A stretch of 64,000 bases of DNA, from assembly GCF_932526225.1 (NCBI RefSeq), contig NC_064042.1, positions 6,627,540 through 6,691,539 on the forward strand, written 5' to 3'. Source of the stretch: Nematostella vectensis. Lineage: Eukaryota > Cnidaria > Anthozoa > Actiniaria > Edwardsiidae. The notes below the pieces were generated by a model. The model did not search any database. It was given only the letters and a program-made list of their open reading frames with translations, and was not told the origin of the DNA. Positions 36,601 through 48,800 of this stretch are shown here, in pieces (position 1 is the first letter of the stretch; each line of letters starts with the position of its first letter). The translations under genes and the position numbers were made by a program.

Positions 36601-39124
36601 GAACGACTGCGCTGCTGGTTCATGTCCGAGTGACCGGATGTGCAAGGCTGACTTTTTGAATGGCGGGTTCTCGTGCGTCTCTCCTATCCCATTACCACGA
36701 CGCGGTACCGTTAACCACAGATTACTATAGAAATCTAAGCCTTTACGACAAATACCAGGTCTTCAGATTTAGATGTACGCGTTTCAAAAAAGCACGAGCA
36801 GTTAAATAAATTGGGGAACTTAGCACTTGGTAGCTAGAATGTTGTATTGAAACCGCCACCTGCCATTATACCAGGCGCGTAGTCACATTGCAAAAGGAAT
36901 AAATGCAGGGAGTACACTTTTTGGGTATGACGTATTTTAATTACTTTCCAGGTAATGCAAATCCCTGCGACTCGAGCCCTTGTAGCAATCATAGTGTTTG
37001 TAACAACCCACAGGACGGCAAAAACTACACGTGCACCTGCTCTCCTGGATATACGGGAAGACACTGTGACACGGGTATGTTATTTTGTTCTTTGCCAAAT
37101 CTATATTAAGTGTTCGTATAATTCAAGCCAGGTTTCCAATTGTTCTAGTGATACCCTTGAAGCCGTGTGTCTCGAGTCCCTGCAGTAATGGCAGTGTTTG
37201 TAACAACACACAAGACGGCAAAAACTACACGTGTACCTGCTCTCCTGGACACTGTGACACGGGTATGTTGTTTTGTTAAATGCCAAATCTATATTAAGTG
37301 CCCGTGTAAATAAAGCCAGGTTTCCATTTGTTCTAGTAATACCCTTGAAGCCGTGTGTCTCGAGTCCCTGCAGTAATGGCAGTGTTTGTAACAACACGCA
37401 AGATGGCAAAAACTACACGTGTACCTGCTCCCCTGGATATACGGGAAGACATTGTGACACGGGTATGTTGTTTTGTTCTTTGCCAAACCTATATTAAGTG
37501 TTCTTATAATTCAAGCCAGGTTTCCATTTGTTCTAGTAATACCCTTGAAGCCGTGTGTCTCGAGTCCCTGCAGTAATGGCAGTGTTTGTAACAACACACA
37601 AGACGGCAAAAACTACACGTGTACCTGCTCTCCTGGATATACGGGAAGACACTGTGACACGGGTATGTTGTTTTGTTCTTTGCCAAATCTATATTAAGTG
37701 TTCTTATAATTCAAGCCAGGTTTCCATTTGTTCTAGTGATACCCAAGCCGTGTGACTCGAGTCCCTGCAGTAATGGCAGTGTTTGTAACAACACAAAAGA
37801 CGGCAAAAACTACACGTGTACCTGCTCTCCTGGATATACGGGAAGACACTGTGACACGGGTATGTTGTTTTGTTCTTTGCTAAACCAATATTAAGTGTTC
37901 GTATAATTCAAGCCAGGTTTCCATTTGTTCTAGTGATACCCAAGCCGTGTGACTCGAGTCCCTGCAGTAATGGCGGTGTTTGTAACAACACACAAGACGG
38001 CAAAAACTACACGTGTACCTGCTCTCCTGGATATACGGGAAGACACTGTGACACGGGTATGTTGTTTTGTTCTTTGCCAAATCTATAATAAGTGCTCGTA
38101 TAATTTAAGCCAGGTTTCCATTTGTTATAGTAATACCCTTGAAGTCGTGTGTCTCGAGTCCCTGCAGTAATGGCAGTGTTTGTAACAACACTCAAGACGG
38201 CAAAAACTACACGTGTACCTGCTCTCCTGGATATACGGGAAGACACTGTGACACGGGTATGTTGTTTTGTTCTTTGCTAAACCAATATTAAGTGTTCGTA
38301 TAATTCAAGCCAGGTTTCCAATTGTTCTAGTGATACCCAAGCCGTGTGACTCGAGTCCCTGCAGTAATGGCAGTGTTTGTAACAACACACAAGACGGCAA
38401 AAACTACACGTGTACTTGCTCTTATGGATATACGGGAAGACATTGTAATACTTTAAAAAAGGTATTGTACTTGTTAGTTACATTAGCAACATGAAAAGTA
38501 CATCATCATTTTCATTATTATCAGCTGCACCATCAAACAACTTTCCTGTATCTTTTACAGCTTTCCTGTGAAGACATTGTTTGCCAATATGGCGGCACGT
38601 GTATCACGATAAACGACGGTATTGGCTGTGTTTGCGCCTTTGGATTTACAGGGAGCCGCTGTGAAACACGTAATTAACTATTTGTCCGAGAGAATAATAC
38701 TTACATGGCTACCTTCTGTAAAAAGTAACATCTTTCGTTTCTATTTTCAGCAATCGAGTGCGTAGAGTACCACAACCTATCAGAACCTGATGGAAATGTA
38801 AATGCCGCACGTGTTGGAATGTTCTGTGACAACATATTGATAACGGGCCAATGGTATCGATTCGTCGGTGCTGCAGGAACGCGTCTAATCAATCACTGCC
38901 CAACATCGGAGCATCAACACTGCAATACCGACAACCAGGTCTGGTTAATAGATGATCAGCCCAAACCTAGAGAAATTAGAAAAGAACTCAGGAATAGCAT
39001 TCTCGCCAACTACAATTGTTACGAGTGGCCTGGTAAAACCAACGCGACACACTGCAACGACTTCATAGTGTATCAACTATGGTCGTTTAAAAACTGTTAT
39101 ATCCGCTACTGTACCGAAGGTTAG
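30662..39124 (+). CDS. Secreted PAN/apple - EGF(x9) - D8C protein, gene B
   Basis: Thirteen exons with GT-AG borders and consistent phases: 30662-30716, 35840-36093, 36602-36704, 36952-37074, 37149-37262, 37337-37462, 37537-37662, 37737-37859, 37934-38056, 38131-38256, 38331-38461, 38561-38669, 38751-39124 (628 codons). Exon 1 is a signal peptide ([13 protein letters not shown]). Exon 2 is PAN/apple-like; exon 3 a short 4-Cys piece. Exons 4-11 are eight EGF modules, mostly on phase 1-1 exons with ~75-bp introns, each with NYT and usually NNT glycosylation sequons. Exon 5 lacks four residues between the fifth and sixth Cys. Exon 12 is a ninth, divergent EGF with all six Cys. Exon 13 is the D8C domain. 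A candidate poly(A) signal is at 39313-39318. The intact frame and two-fold exon agreement with gene A argue for a working gene; its role is not known. Confidence 0.88.
31738..31916. repeat. Degenerate ACCGCAA-rich repeat
   Basis: AACACCGCAACACCGCAAC and later ACCGCAATAACGCC, ACCGCAATCTCG and CACCGCAA recur within ~180 bp. Absent from gene A intron 1, so probably an inserted element. Its composition recalls the ATTACGCG-rich element at 46905. Confidence 0.5.
32569..32645. repeat. 11-bp microsatellite
   Basis: Tandem copies of TACTGTACTTG after a TACTG run; about six units. Confidence 0.9.
32806..34860. other. ~2 kb insertion in gene B intron 1, unidentified
   Basis: Gene A intron 1 runs from the block matching 32760-32805 directly to the block matching about 34865, so ~2 kb is extra here. 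It begins with a GC-rich stretch (GCGGCCGTAGGCCGCTCGCG, 32822-32841) unlike its AT-rich interior. No protein recognised and no clear terminal repeats. Confidence 0.5.
35446..35477. repeat. Perfect 12-bp inverted repeat
   Basis: ACCTAGAACAAA and its exact complement are separated by 8 bases. Role unknown. Confidence 0.6.
36952..38461 (+). repeat. Tandem array of EGF exons in gene B
   Basis: Eight units of about 190-200 bp, each one EGF exon plus one short intron. The introns are nearly identical (GTATGTTGTTTTGTTCTTTG at the donor, TTTCCATTTGTTCTAG at the acceptor), so duplication copied exon and intron together. Gene A has three units of the same kind at 18336-18860. Confidence 0.95.
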
Positions 39125-39415
39125 GAAAAGTAGGTGAGGAATTGAGCATAGCATAAGGAAGGAAATACGGACTGATAGTATTAGATCTAGCACACACTGA
39201 AAATACCTTATTGTTGATGAAATGGGTTTTGTTGCCGGCTCTCATTTCTTTGCACCCTCGGCCCAGCGCACCTCGGCCTTCGCGCGCGCGCACAGGTTTC
39301 CCAATATTTGAAAATAAAACATTTCCGAATAACCCACCATGAGAGTCGGCTAGCAGGCTATCTCCTCTGTAGAAATATAAATATATAAACATATTATGAT
39401 TTAACACTGTGTCCG

Positions 39416-40112
39416 GTGGAAATTGTTGTAAAATTGTTGGCAGCTTGTTCCAGTCCGGATAGTTTGTGGGACGTACGACATTTGGTGGTATGTGGGGGTT
39501 GAGAAGGGAACTTCGAAGCTCATGCAGTTGAGGTGTCTGGAAGGCCTTGTTGTTGGTTGTAGGAGGTCGATTGTTCCCATATCTACAAGGCATTTTTGAT
39601 CTTATAGAGCATACTGCGCCGTAGAACTAGCCTTCTGTCTTGGAGTGATTCCCAGCCAAGCTGTTCTAGCATTTCACTGACACTTGATGTGTTGTGGTAT
39701 CTGTTGAGGGTGAAGCAAGCAGCTCTGCGTTGGACCATTTCCAGCTTGTAAATGTTCTTCTTGGTGCATGGATCCCAGACTGTGCAGGTATATTCCACCA
39801 ATGGGCGGACAAGAGCATTATATGCAAATGTCATAAGTGGGGGGCACTAATCCTCAGGTTCCTTCTAAGGAAGCCTAGAGTTCTATTGGCCTTGTTAGCA
39901 GTGTTGTTGACATGCTCATTCCAGTTGCGATTCTTGGACAGGGTGACTCCAAGATAGTTAGCTGAGTCAGCCGAAGCTAGGGTTTTGCCATGCAGCACAT
40001 AGTCCTTGTGCACCACGGACCGCTTGCGACTTATTCTTAGGATTTTACACTTACCTGGGTGGAATTCCATTCTCCATAATTTCTCCCAGGTGGCAAGCTT
40101 GTTGATCTTCTC
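39416..40112 (-). mobile_element. LINE fragment, C-terminal RT part (CR1/jockey-like)
   Basis: Minus-strand pieces show KCKILRISRKR, LHGKTLASADSANYLGVTLS and NRTLGFLRRNLRI (40070-39831), then PLVEYTCTVWDPC and VQRRAACF (39834-39583), then PDWNKLP (39593-39400). These are typical of the post-RT region of CR1/jockey-type non-LTR elements. Frameshifts separate the pieces and the core RT and endonuclease are missing. Unit 1 lacks it. Confidence 0.8.
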
Positions 40113-40271
40113 AGACGTGGAACTTTGGATGGCTTCTTACCTCGGAGTGAATAAACTTAAGCTTATGGTAGTCCTAAGCCAAATCTCGAGAGAGCTGAGT
40201 TAGCTCACCAAACGTCCCTGAACTAGACATAGATATTACCTGGTGCTGCAGTTGGAAGTAGAGAGCCAATG

Positions 40272-40442
40272 GGCCATTCCAGCTATAAGCATGCGTGCGC
40301 ATTCACCATGGGAACCAACCTCAACTACCGGCATGCAGCGCGCGCTTCGTTTGATGTAAGCTTAAAAAAGCGCGCGCTGCATTCTGGTAGTTGAGGCAGG
40401 TTTCTATGGTTATGCGCGCGCAAACTTATAGCTGGAATGGCC
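40272..40442. mobile_element. Palindromic MITE, 171 bp
   Basis: GGCCATTCCAGCTATAAG and CTCAACTACC lie in inverted orientation on both arms with a short centre near 40350. The arms are rich in GCGCGC. It sits 40 bp beyond the end of duplication unit 2. Confidence 0.75.
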
Positions 40443-42836
40443 TATTCTGCATATGACGGCTTGAACTAAAAATGCGAAATTGTGTTTATTAGATTAATTT
40501 TCACAAATATCCTTTCCATCACTTCAGTGCCTATTCTGTGCGTCTGAGTTCACAGCTTTAATCGTGTTTTAGTCAGCAGTGAAATAATTTCCAATCACGC
40601 CAGCTCGCCGAAAGTTGCAGACTTTCCTTTAAAAAGCACGGAATGCAATTCCGGTCGGTTGAATGACAGAAGCCAGATAGTGGTTTAGCAGTTGACGATT
40701 ATTGATGCGAATTCACAGAATATTTAAAATTGCAGTAAAGTTCCGCGCATCTTGGTGAAGAACGTTGCTGCAGTGAGCGCCCCCACCCCCTATCCCCTAT
40801 TAACTCTGGCCCTAATCACACATTTGCAGTGACAGACCGAATGATCAGTGAAGATCAAAAATAAAAGAATTTCTTTATTCTTTTATCACGTCTAAGAACA
40901 GCAAAGTAAAACCGCGACCTTGCAGTCAGTAACAAGGCATAGCCGACTTAAATCCCGACTTAATTGGGTTGGACAGGCTAATATCCTTTATCACAATGAA
41001 CTAAAATTAGAAAAAAAACCTTAAATTATTTGTAAATTGGTATACCAGGGCAAACATCATCCAGGAAAGCAGCTCCCCGATGCTGCTGGACCCCTTCTCA
41101 TTATTGGGCAGATTCCGCCCTTTTCAAACTAGGCATTACCGCGAGAAATGTTGGGTGGGTTAAATTCCATATTTCAGTATCACAGTAAAAGAAGAGTAAG
41201 AGTTTGGATAATGCTAATCTTCACGCACCAGGTTCGCGAGAGGTGGTTTCTGGCGCACTAGCAAGATTGAGAATAACTTACGAATTCATATCACTAGAGT
41301 ATAAAAATGTTTAATATAATATAAGCTTTTTGTCTAATGCTAAGTTCAAACGTCGTATTATCCATGAGCCGTATTCAATGCAAATGCACGCAAATGAAGA
41401 AGAAACAATCGACTCGATTCATTTGCATGCATTTGCATTGAATACGGCTAATGGATAATACGACGTTTGAACTAAGCCTAACTTGTGAACTATGAGCTAT
41501 TGTCATAAAAATGCTGTTATCAGTTCGGGTGCTGCTATTATGAGGGACTAAAAAATACGAACACGGTAACAAGAATGGTGACGGTAGAGAGATGGAGTTT
41601 CAAAACGTTTAAACATCGCACGTTGAAGTGCGTTGTGTCAAATATGTTTTAACCTTTCTAAAACCACGACGTGAGATTCAAGGTTTTACTGTCCTAACAA
41701 TGACGTGAACGTTTGGACAATAAGCTCGTCTTTCTGTTTGCTTTGCAGTAGGTTTTCAGCTAATTTTGTCTGTTTCTGAGCAAAGAGTCTAGCTACTTTC
41801 ATTGAAACTAGTTTGGAAGTGTTTTTCTCAGCATTGCCAGACTTGCCGTTAGCCTTGTTGTCCCTATTTCCACTTTAGAATCGCTAGTGCCAATCATAGG
41901 GCTATACCCGGCTTCCTATTGGCATATTACAAACATGTAACATTTCAGAAGAAGTCGGAGGCATTCGGTCTGTTTCTTTGAGACCTTGTATTGCGGGCAG
42001 GTGCGCTCGGGGAGGGGGTTAGGACAGATTTGGCTTTCAATAAACCAAACGACGGGCTTCGTTCTGCATCAAATGGAATGGTGGGGCTTTCCTTTAGGCT
42101 GTTGGCATAATCTGAAAAGTAAAAGGAATGTTTTTTGAAACTATTACTGCTAACTGTTGTAGAACTTGCAAAGTATTAAATTGTGGCTCAAAATTATGTA
42201 ACAAACCACCAGAGGCACAGCCGTGGTAGGCAGACAGAGATCAGATGGAAATTTTCAGTTTTGATTGAATTCTTCGAATAGGAAATGACCACATTTTGCA
42301 GAAGGTGGGCGCCCTGATGCCTGCGCCTAATGAATAGGATGGATGCAGAACATATAGTCTACTGAAAGGGATCAATTCCATCAAAGGACATTTTTACGTT
42401 CACGCCGAAAGATTACAAGAGATTGACAGTTTTTTTTTAGTGACATGCCAGTTTAAACGTTTTCATTGTTTCATTGAAGTGGTATAATTAGCACATCATC
42501 ACTTTATTCACAGTAACCCATGACTATTTGAGTTTACCTTGATGAGTGTGGGCGGTGTTTTTTGACAACGCGATCCGGACCTTTTTGCGGGATCCCTGTG
42601 GCGCGGAATCTGGGCACACAGGAACTTTCTGAATAGAAATGGATAATGGATAATATCATCATTGTTATTGATCAATATATAGTAGTTTATTATTGCATTT
42701 ATAATAATTTACGTTAGATTAGGCAATAAGTATATTTTTAATCACCTCCATTCCTCTACACAAGCTACCTAGCCTCAGCTCTCTACGAGAGTAATAACTT
42801 AAAACAACGAATTTGCCTGCAATTTTATTACGTGCA
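40443..42836. other. Intergenic between gene B and RRP1; no gene seen
   Basis: Apart from the small element at 41338 I see no coding or RNA gene. Confidence 0.5.
41338..41479. mobile_element. Palindromic MITE, ~142 bp
   Basis: Arms begin TAAGTTCAAACGTCGTATTA and continue through CGTATTCAATGCAAATGC in both orientations around a ~15-base centre. Non-coding. Confidence 0.75.
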
Positions 42837-42842
42837 TTTATT
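42837..42842 (-). terminator. Poly(A) signal of RRP1
   Basis: AATAAA on the minus strand directly follows the RRP1 stop codon; a second copy is at 42824-42829. Confidence 0.6.
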
Positions 42843-45800
42843 TCAAAATACATTATCCACATAAGACCGTACCTCTTGCTTGCTCCCTTTCTTCGGTTCT
42901 GTTAGCGGCACTTGTTTCTTTACGTAAGCCTTAGGTGTCGTATTTGTCTTTTTGAAAAAGGCAAAGGGAATGTCGTCAAGCGTCTTGGGTTTAGAAAGAC
43001 TCTTGGATTTAGTCGGAGTTTTGCTAGCAGCCTTAGGTTCATCCTGCTTGTCAGAAATCTTATCTCTGATGGCTTTCACAAACCCATCAACCTCTGGAAC
43101 ATCTGCCTTTGCCTCCACTTCAGTGACAGACTCTTTCATTGGGCTGTCAGTTTTTGATTCAGAGAATTCAGATTTGCCATTTATTTTCTGTTTCTTTTTT
43201 GGTTTCTCTTCTTTGGCGCCATCCGACTGCTTTGGTGCGTTATCATCTTCCATGACAATGTCCCTAGTACTTAAGCATGCTTCTGTTTCTGATTTATGGC
43301 TATCAGAAACTCCATTCTCTAGTACCGAATCCTTCTGTTGTTTTCTCTTGTTCCTCTTAGAAACTTTACTGTTCTTATGTCCTGTATCCCTTTGAGCTTC
43401 TAAAGAGCTTTGGGAATCACCATCTACTAGAATTTCTAAATTATTTGCATTCATTTTTTGAGAACTTAGTGCTGCCTCTTTACCCGCCATCTCTGATATG
43501 TCATCGTTATTTAAATCCTTTTCTGAGGTATTGGAAACAACCTTTTGTTTCTTTTTTCTTTTTTTCTTTGGAACTTCTTCGCTCACTTCCACCTCTTGAG
43601 TTTCTTGTCTTCTTTTCACTCCAGTCTCCATATCTGCATTACTATCACTCATAGAATCAACATTTAAATTCGGCTGACCTGTGTGTCCTGGGTAAAAAGA
43701 AGGACACCGGTCAACAAATCAAGAAGAATTTATTGTCCTATTTGAATACTGCAAAACTACTGAAATATAAGCTAGATTGATTCAAACCCCAATATCTTAC
43801 GCCCTCCTGTACAAAACACCATTTGATTGATTCAAATAAGCCTATTTTTATTAACAGTTAATTAGACTTGTATGAAATAAAAATCTATTCAAACTGTGTT
43901 CACTGTGTTCACTGTGTTCATACTTTGTGTTTACAAAATTAAGCTGACCAGAGGCTTAAACACACTCCAAATAATGAATCTAATTTTGAATGTATCAGCC
44001 ATGGTTAATACAGTAGATTATGGATTGCTTACCAGACTTCAGTTTCTTGAATCTGTATAACAAGAAATCAAGTTAATCTGATTAACCAAGTAATGTTGTT
44101 ATTCACATGTCTGCTAAAACCTATCTATGGCAATACATACTGTACAACCATAAGTTCAAAATAAACGTCTAGTAACAAAATAATAATAACTTACCTTTTA
44201 ACAAATGAATACAGGACATGCCTATTTCTTGACAATACTTCTCTGTCACTAGCTACTGCGAAAAGCTTATCTGCCAAAGCCAAACAGTCAATCTGGAATT
44301 GAATTGTCAATGTTAAACATTGAATGCCAAATAAGGGTATCAAATAGAAAAGCATTGATAAACAACAATATTTACAATGAGTTTATAAATACCTGTAATA
44401 CATGCTAAGAAAACAAAAAGTGGAATATCCTTATGTGCCCAGGGTAATAAAATGCTCTTAAAAATTTAATTGAATCCCAAAATTCATTATAATCAATGTA
44501 TCTTTCCTAATATAATATATATTACATCTGTCAGGCAAACGTTTTTGATTGGTCGGGAGGTATGACGTCATCAACCTGCACAAGGTTTTGAACTAGAATT
44601 TTTGCAGGCGCCATTATCCAAAACACAGAAAAACATTTCGAAAACCCTGAGTTTTCGGATAACTTGCTAACTGGGAGCGATATCATATCAACATGCATGG
44701 AGATAAGGACATGAAGCTCTTCTAAAGTGTAAAGAAACATTGTCTGATGATGAGGAAGATCAATGAAATCAAAATCAAATTGTGTTTTGATAAGTGTCGC
44801 CGAGAAAGCATAATATAACCTGGAATAGGACATGCTTGGGAAGCTTATTCAAGTACTTGATTTTTGGCCATCTGAGATGTGTCCGAAAGTTGAGAAAGTT
44901 TAGCAAAGACGTTCGGAGAGGGGAAACCAATTAGTGTTTTCGCATTGACAACAGTCAAAGGAAGAGATCTCTTATGGAAATAAAATTCCTTGCATGAGAA
45001 TTATGAAAAGACGTTATTTTAGCTAGGGATATGCTCAAGAAATTGGTTCTGGGACTTTTGAAATGTGTCTATCCTAATTTGTTCGCCTGAGTTAGGAAAG
45101 AAAAGCAAACACATGAAATGTGTTCCACATCTAGACATCGAAGCTGAACTGTATGTTGATGAATTTGAAATCGAAGGTAAACTGTAAGTTGAATTCGATT
45201 CCATGAGATATTTTTTTTTAATTATGAACTAAGCTGATGAAGAGTATTGTATAAATACTTACAGTGATTACAAAGACCCCAACTAATTATTGTTTTCTTT
45301 GGGTTTTTGTTTGTAACAATTAATATACTTAACCTAATGTACCGTATCCTGCAAAATGTGAAACTAAAATATTTTTTTTAAAAGAAGTTGCACTGTAAGG
45401 TACATTAATCCTTTTCTTGTCTTTTTTATCTTGATATCATATTATAACATTTTATGTCTTATGGTTCTAAAAATATATTAGGATAAGAAAAAAATAAACA
45501 AAGTTCTAAAAGTCTTAGATCCTGTCCCCATCTGTTTTCGTTTAAAAACGCAACCTTTTTGTTACAGATATGAGTATCGTTCGCGCATTAACCCGAAAAC
45601 GATGACCAAACAGAAAGATTTGAAAACGATATCCAGAGTGGAACAATTTGAAAACGATAACCTATCCGTGCTATGGGGACCTATGAAAACGGAACCTTCG
45701 AAAAACGATGGCGTGATTCAATTTGGCGCGCGATGTAACAAGCAAAATAGTGGGTTTACGCATGCACGTTGTACAAGAATATGGAACACTCTCACTAATT

Positions 45801-48800
45801 TGTTAAATAGTTCTAGCTACTCTGACCATGCTTCTTTCAAGCGCGCTTTATTAAATTACTACTTAAATGCTCTTTCGATAACTTACGATCCAGAGGATCC
45901 GCGCTCATGGAAATCTGTCTGCCTCACCTGCAATCGGGCCAGGGTGCTAACGCACCAAATTTCATGTTGTTTCTAATTTAGTTTTTGTGACCTTGTAACT
46001 TTTACACATTTTAAACTCGGGTCCGCCGTAATTGGCCTAGCTGTGGCGGATACCCTGCCCTTTCGTTATTGTATGTATTTATGTTCTGTTTCTCATGTAT
46101 AACGTATTATGTAAGTGTATTTTTTTTTTTTTTCTCCGTGGGCAAAGTCAATAAAAATTAAATTGAAAAAATAAATTGTAGAGCATTTTATCATTTTCAT
46201 ATCATTTCTGCGTTTTCGTGGGACAGGTTGTATCAAAATGAAAACGCTTCACATGGACGCGGGACTTTTTGAAAACGGAACAAAAAGGTTGCATTTTTAA
46301 ACGAAAACGGATAAGTGGGGAAAGGGTCTTACTTCCAGGTCTTTCTCCTCAGCCTCATCATTGTTGTTTTCTGTGTTTGTTTTAATGTTCTGTTGAGAAC
46401 TGTAGATAGAATCCAACACCCCAGTCTTGACAGCACTGAAGATAACTTGGCTAGAACGAATTCCATTGAATAATTTAAGTAACAAAGACAACGCAAAAAA
46501 GCTACAATATTCCAAGAGTACATAAAAATACATACAGTTCTGATTCATAAGTGTCATGCCATGGTACGATGCAGTATATACAGTATACTCACTTTTTGGT
46601 AAAAGCAGCAAGATTTAAAAATGGCTCTAGAAGCTTTAGTGTCATTTTTTCTGGGACCTGCATAAAAAGATCAAAATATTATTCTGTTTCATTTTTTTTT
46701 TTTTTTTTATAGACAAAATTTGAACCACCCAAATAAACTTAAGTACCTGGCATTCAGAAGTATTCTTCAGTTCATCTAAGTAGATACTGGCCAAATGCAG
46801 CCTCATACCAACTGGGACCTGATATAGTATATCAAACATGAAGTGATCTGTTTGGGTATCATTTTATGTACATTAGAAATGTATCAAAGTCCATGCAATC
46901 TAAGCAGGGCTTCTGGAATTACGCGGAAAAAAACTCAAAATTACGCGGGATTCTTGGCTAAATTACGCGCTAAATTACGCGGAAAATCAATCATTACGCG
47001 CCAAATTACGTGTGATTTTGCAATACATTTTTCTTTTAAAATCAAAATTTTGCGGGATTCTTTACTGAATTACGCGCTAAATTACACGGAATATCAACTG
47101 TTACGCCCAAACAACATCTCGTACTGAAGGAAAGCACGAAATAACTTGAAAAGGTTAATTTTTTGCGTGAAAATATCTTAGGCGAGTTTTCATTGGCTCC
47201 TAGCCACCAGTCAATTAAAAAAAGTATTTTATTATTAGTCCTAGGCCTTCGTGGTTTAGCAAAGAACGCCTAGTCATTTTATTTGTTTTCGGAAATTCAG
47301 TTCGAAATGTTGCACTCTTACGAAGAATATCTCTCTTTTTTCCCGAGAAATAGAGGTAACAACCCTAAAAGAACACATCAGCTGTGCAATTAAATGCTTT
47401 GTCTTTCAAAATTTAGCCAAATTACGCGGGATTTGGGGATTACGCGGAAATTTGTGGATTACGCGGATTACGCGGAAAAAGCCAAATTACGCGCTTCTGC
47501 ACAAGCACGTAATTCCAGAAGCCCTGTCTAAGCTGTTGTTTCAAATATTTTCATTTATCAAAAATGCATACCTAATTATAACGTTTCGAATTTCATTTCT
47601 TTAATTTTGTGTGAATTTCCTATTTGCTATCTTAGAGTTATTTCTACTTGGGTATGATGAAAAAACATGTCTACCTTCTCTGCAGTTGGGTGAAGAGGAC
47701 CTTCTTTTAGATTCGCACAGACTCTATCACAAAGACTGCAAATAGATGAACAACCAAAAGAATGCAACTCAGTCATACAGTATATATTGTTTGCATTTTA
47801 CAGACTGTAAACATGTCTAGGTGCCATGTACTGTCCTCAATCTTTCTCACTAATACTGTACACAAACAAGTCACTAATTCAAAGAGTAAAATGAATCAGA
47901 GGATAGGTGCATATGTACAATGTAAAACAGCAAGGACTGGTTAGTTCAATTAGTTTGTAATGTTGAAAATCCAACTATTTTGAAATGGCTAATTTTTTAT
48001 CAACTTTAAGTACATGTATATACTGTATGCACTATATAAGCTCAAAACACAATTTCAAGACTAAAAACCAATTGGCTTATATATCACCTTGGCTCCCATT
48101 TGTTTTTTATCATCATAACAAACATCTGCTTGACCATCATCCTCACAAGCTGGAAATAACATCAAAATTAGCGCAGCCAAATGACACCTCAATAATTGAT
48201 GTAAAGTCAGTCATACCTAATATAGTTTTAAAGAAAATATCATGAGATACTGACCATGTAAAATTTGTCCATTCTCAAACGATCAATACCATGCCACTCT
48301 CTGTGCATTGTCTTGAAAAATGTGACAAGAAACAGCAACGCTGTGACAAAGGGGAAGGAAGAAAATAATCAGAACAATTGTAACATAAATAGGGCAGAAC
48401 TGTTATGGTGATAGGCATCTGTGATGTACAATCTTGTACCTGAATCTTTGTTCCTAAAACTGTGAATCAAACTTGAGATGCTTTCAGCCAGTTCTTCCTG
48501 TTAGAGAAAAAAATTAATAAATTTGAGAAGCTAATCACCCTGGAATGATGAATCACGAGAGCACAGATATGTATACAACATGGTAGAGTTGAAGGCATAC
48601 AGTAGAAGGTGCCTTGGGCAGCCACCATAAGACTCGTGTCTGACCATGGAACACAGTTTAGACAACAATCTTTAGTTTTTGTCGAGAGAAGAAAACTGGA
48701 GATCCCAGAGGAGAAAGAGAGCAAAGGCAAGAATAAACAAACTGAACTTATGTTGGAACAGGGAATCAAGCCCAGAAGCTGGTGGGGAGAGGCACAGGCA

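Larger units (their letters stand above)
21211..40229. repeat. Segmental duplication, unit 2
   Basis: Direct tandem partner of 1141-20692. It carries GPCR copy 2 and gene B. Insertions specific to this unit are the L1/Tx1-like LINE (23780-29113), ~2 kb in gene B intron 1 (about 32806-34860) and a LINE fragment (about 39416-40112). Confidence 0.85.

Noticed and set aside
36952-38461. Regularly spaced repeats that might suggest a CRISPR array
   Set aside because: The repeats are EGF exons with splice sites in an animal gene; the spacing sequences are similar introns, not unique spacers.
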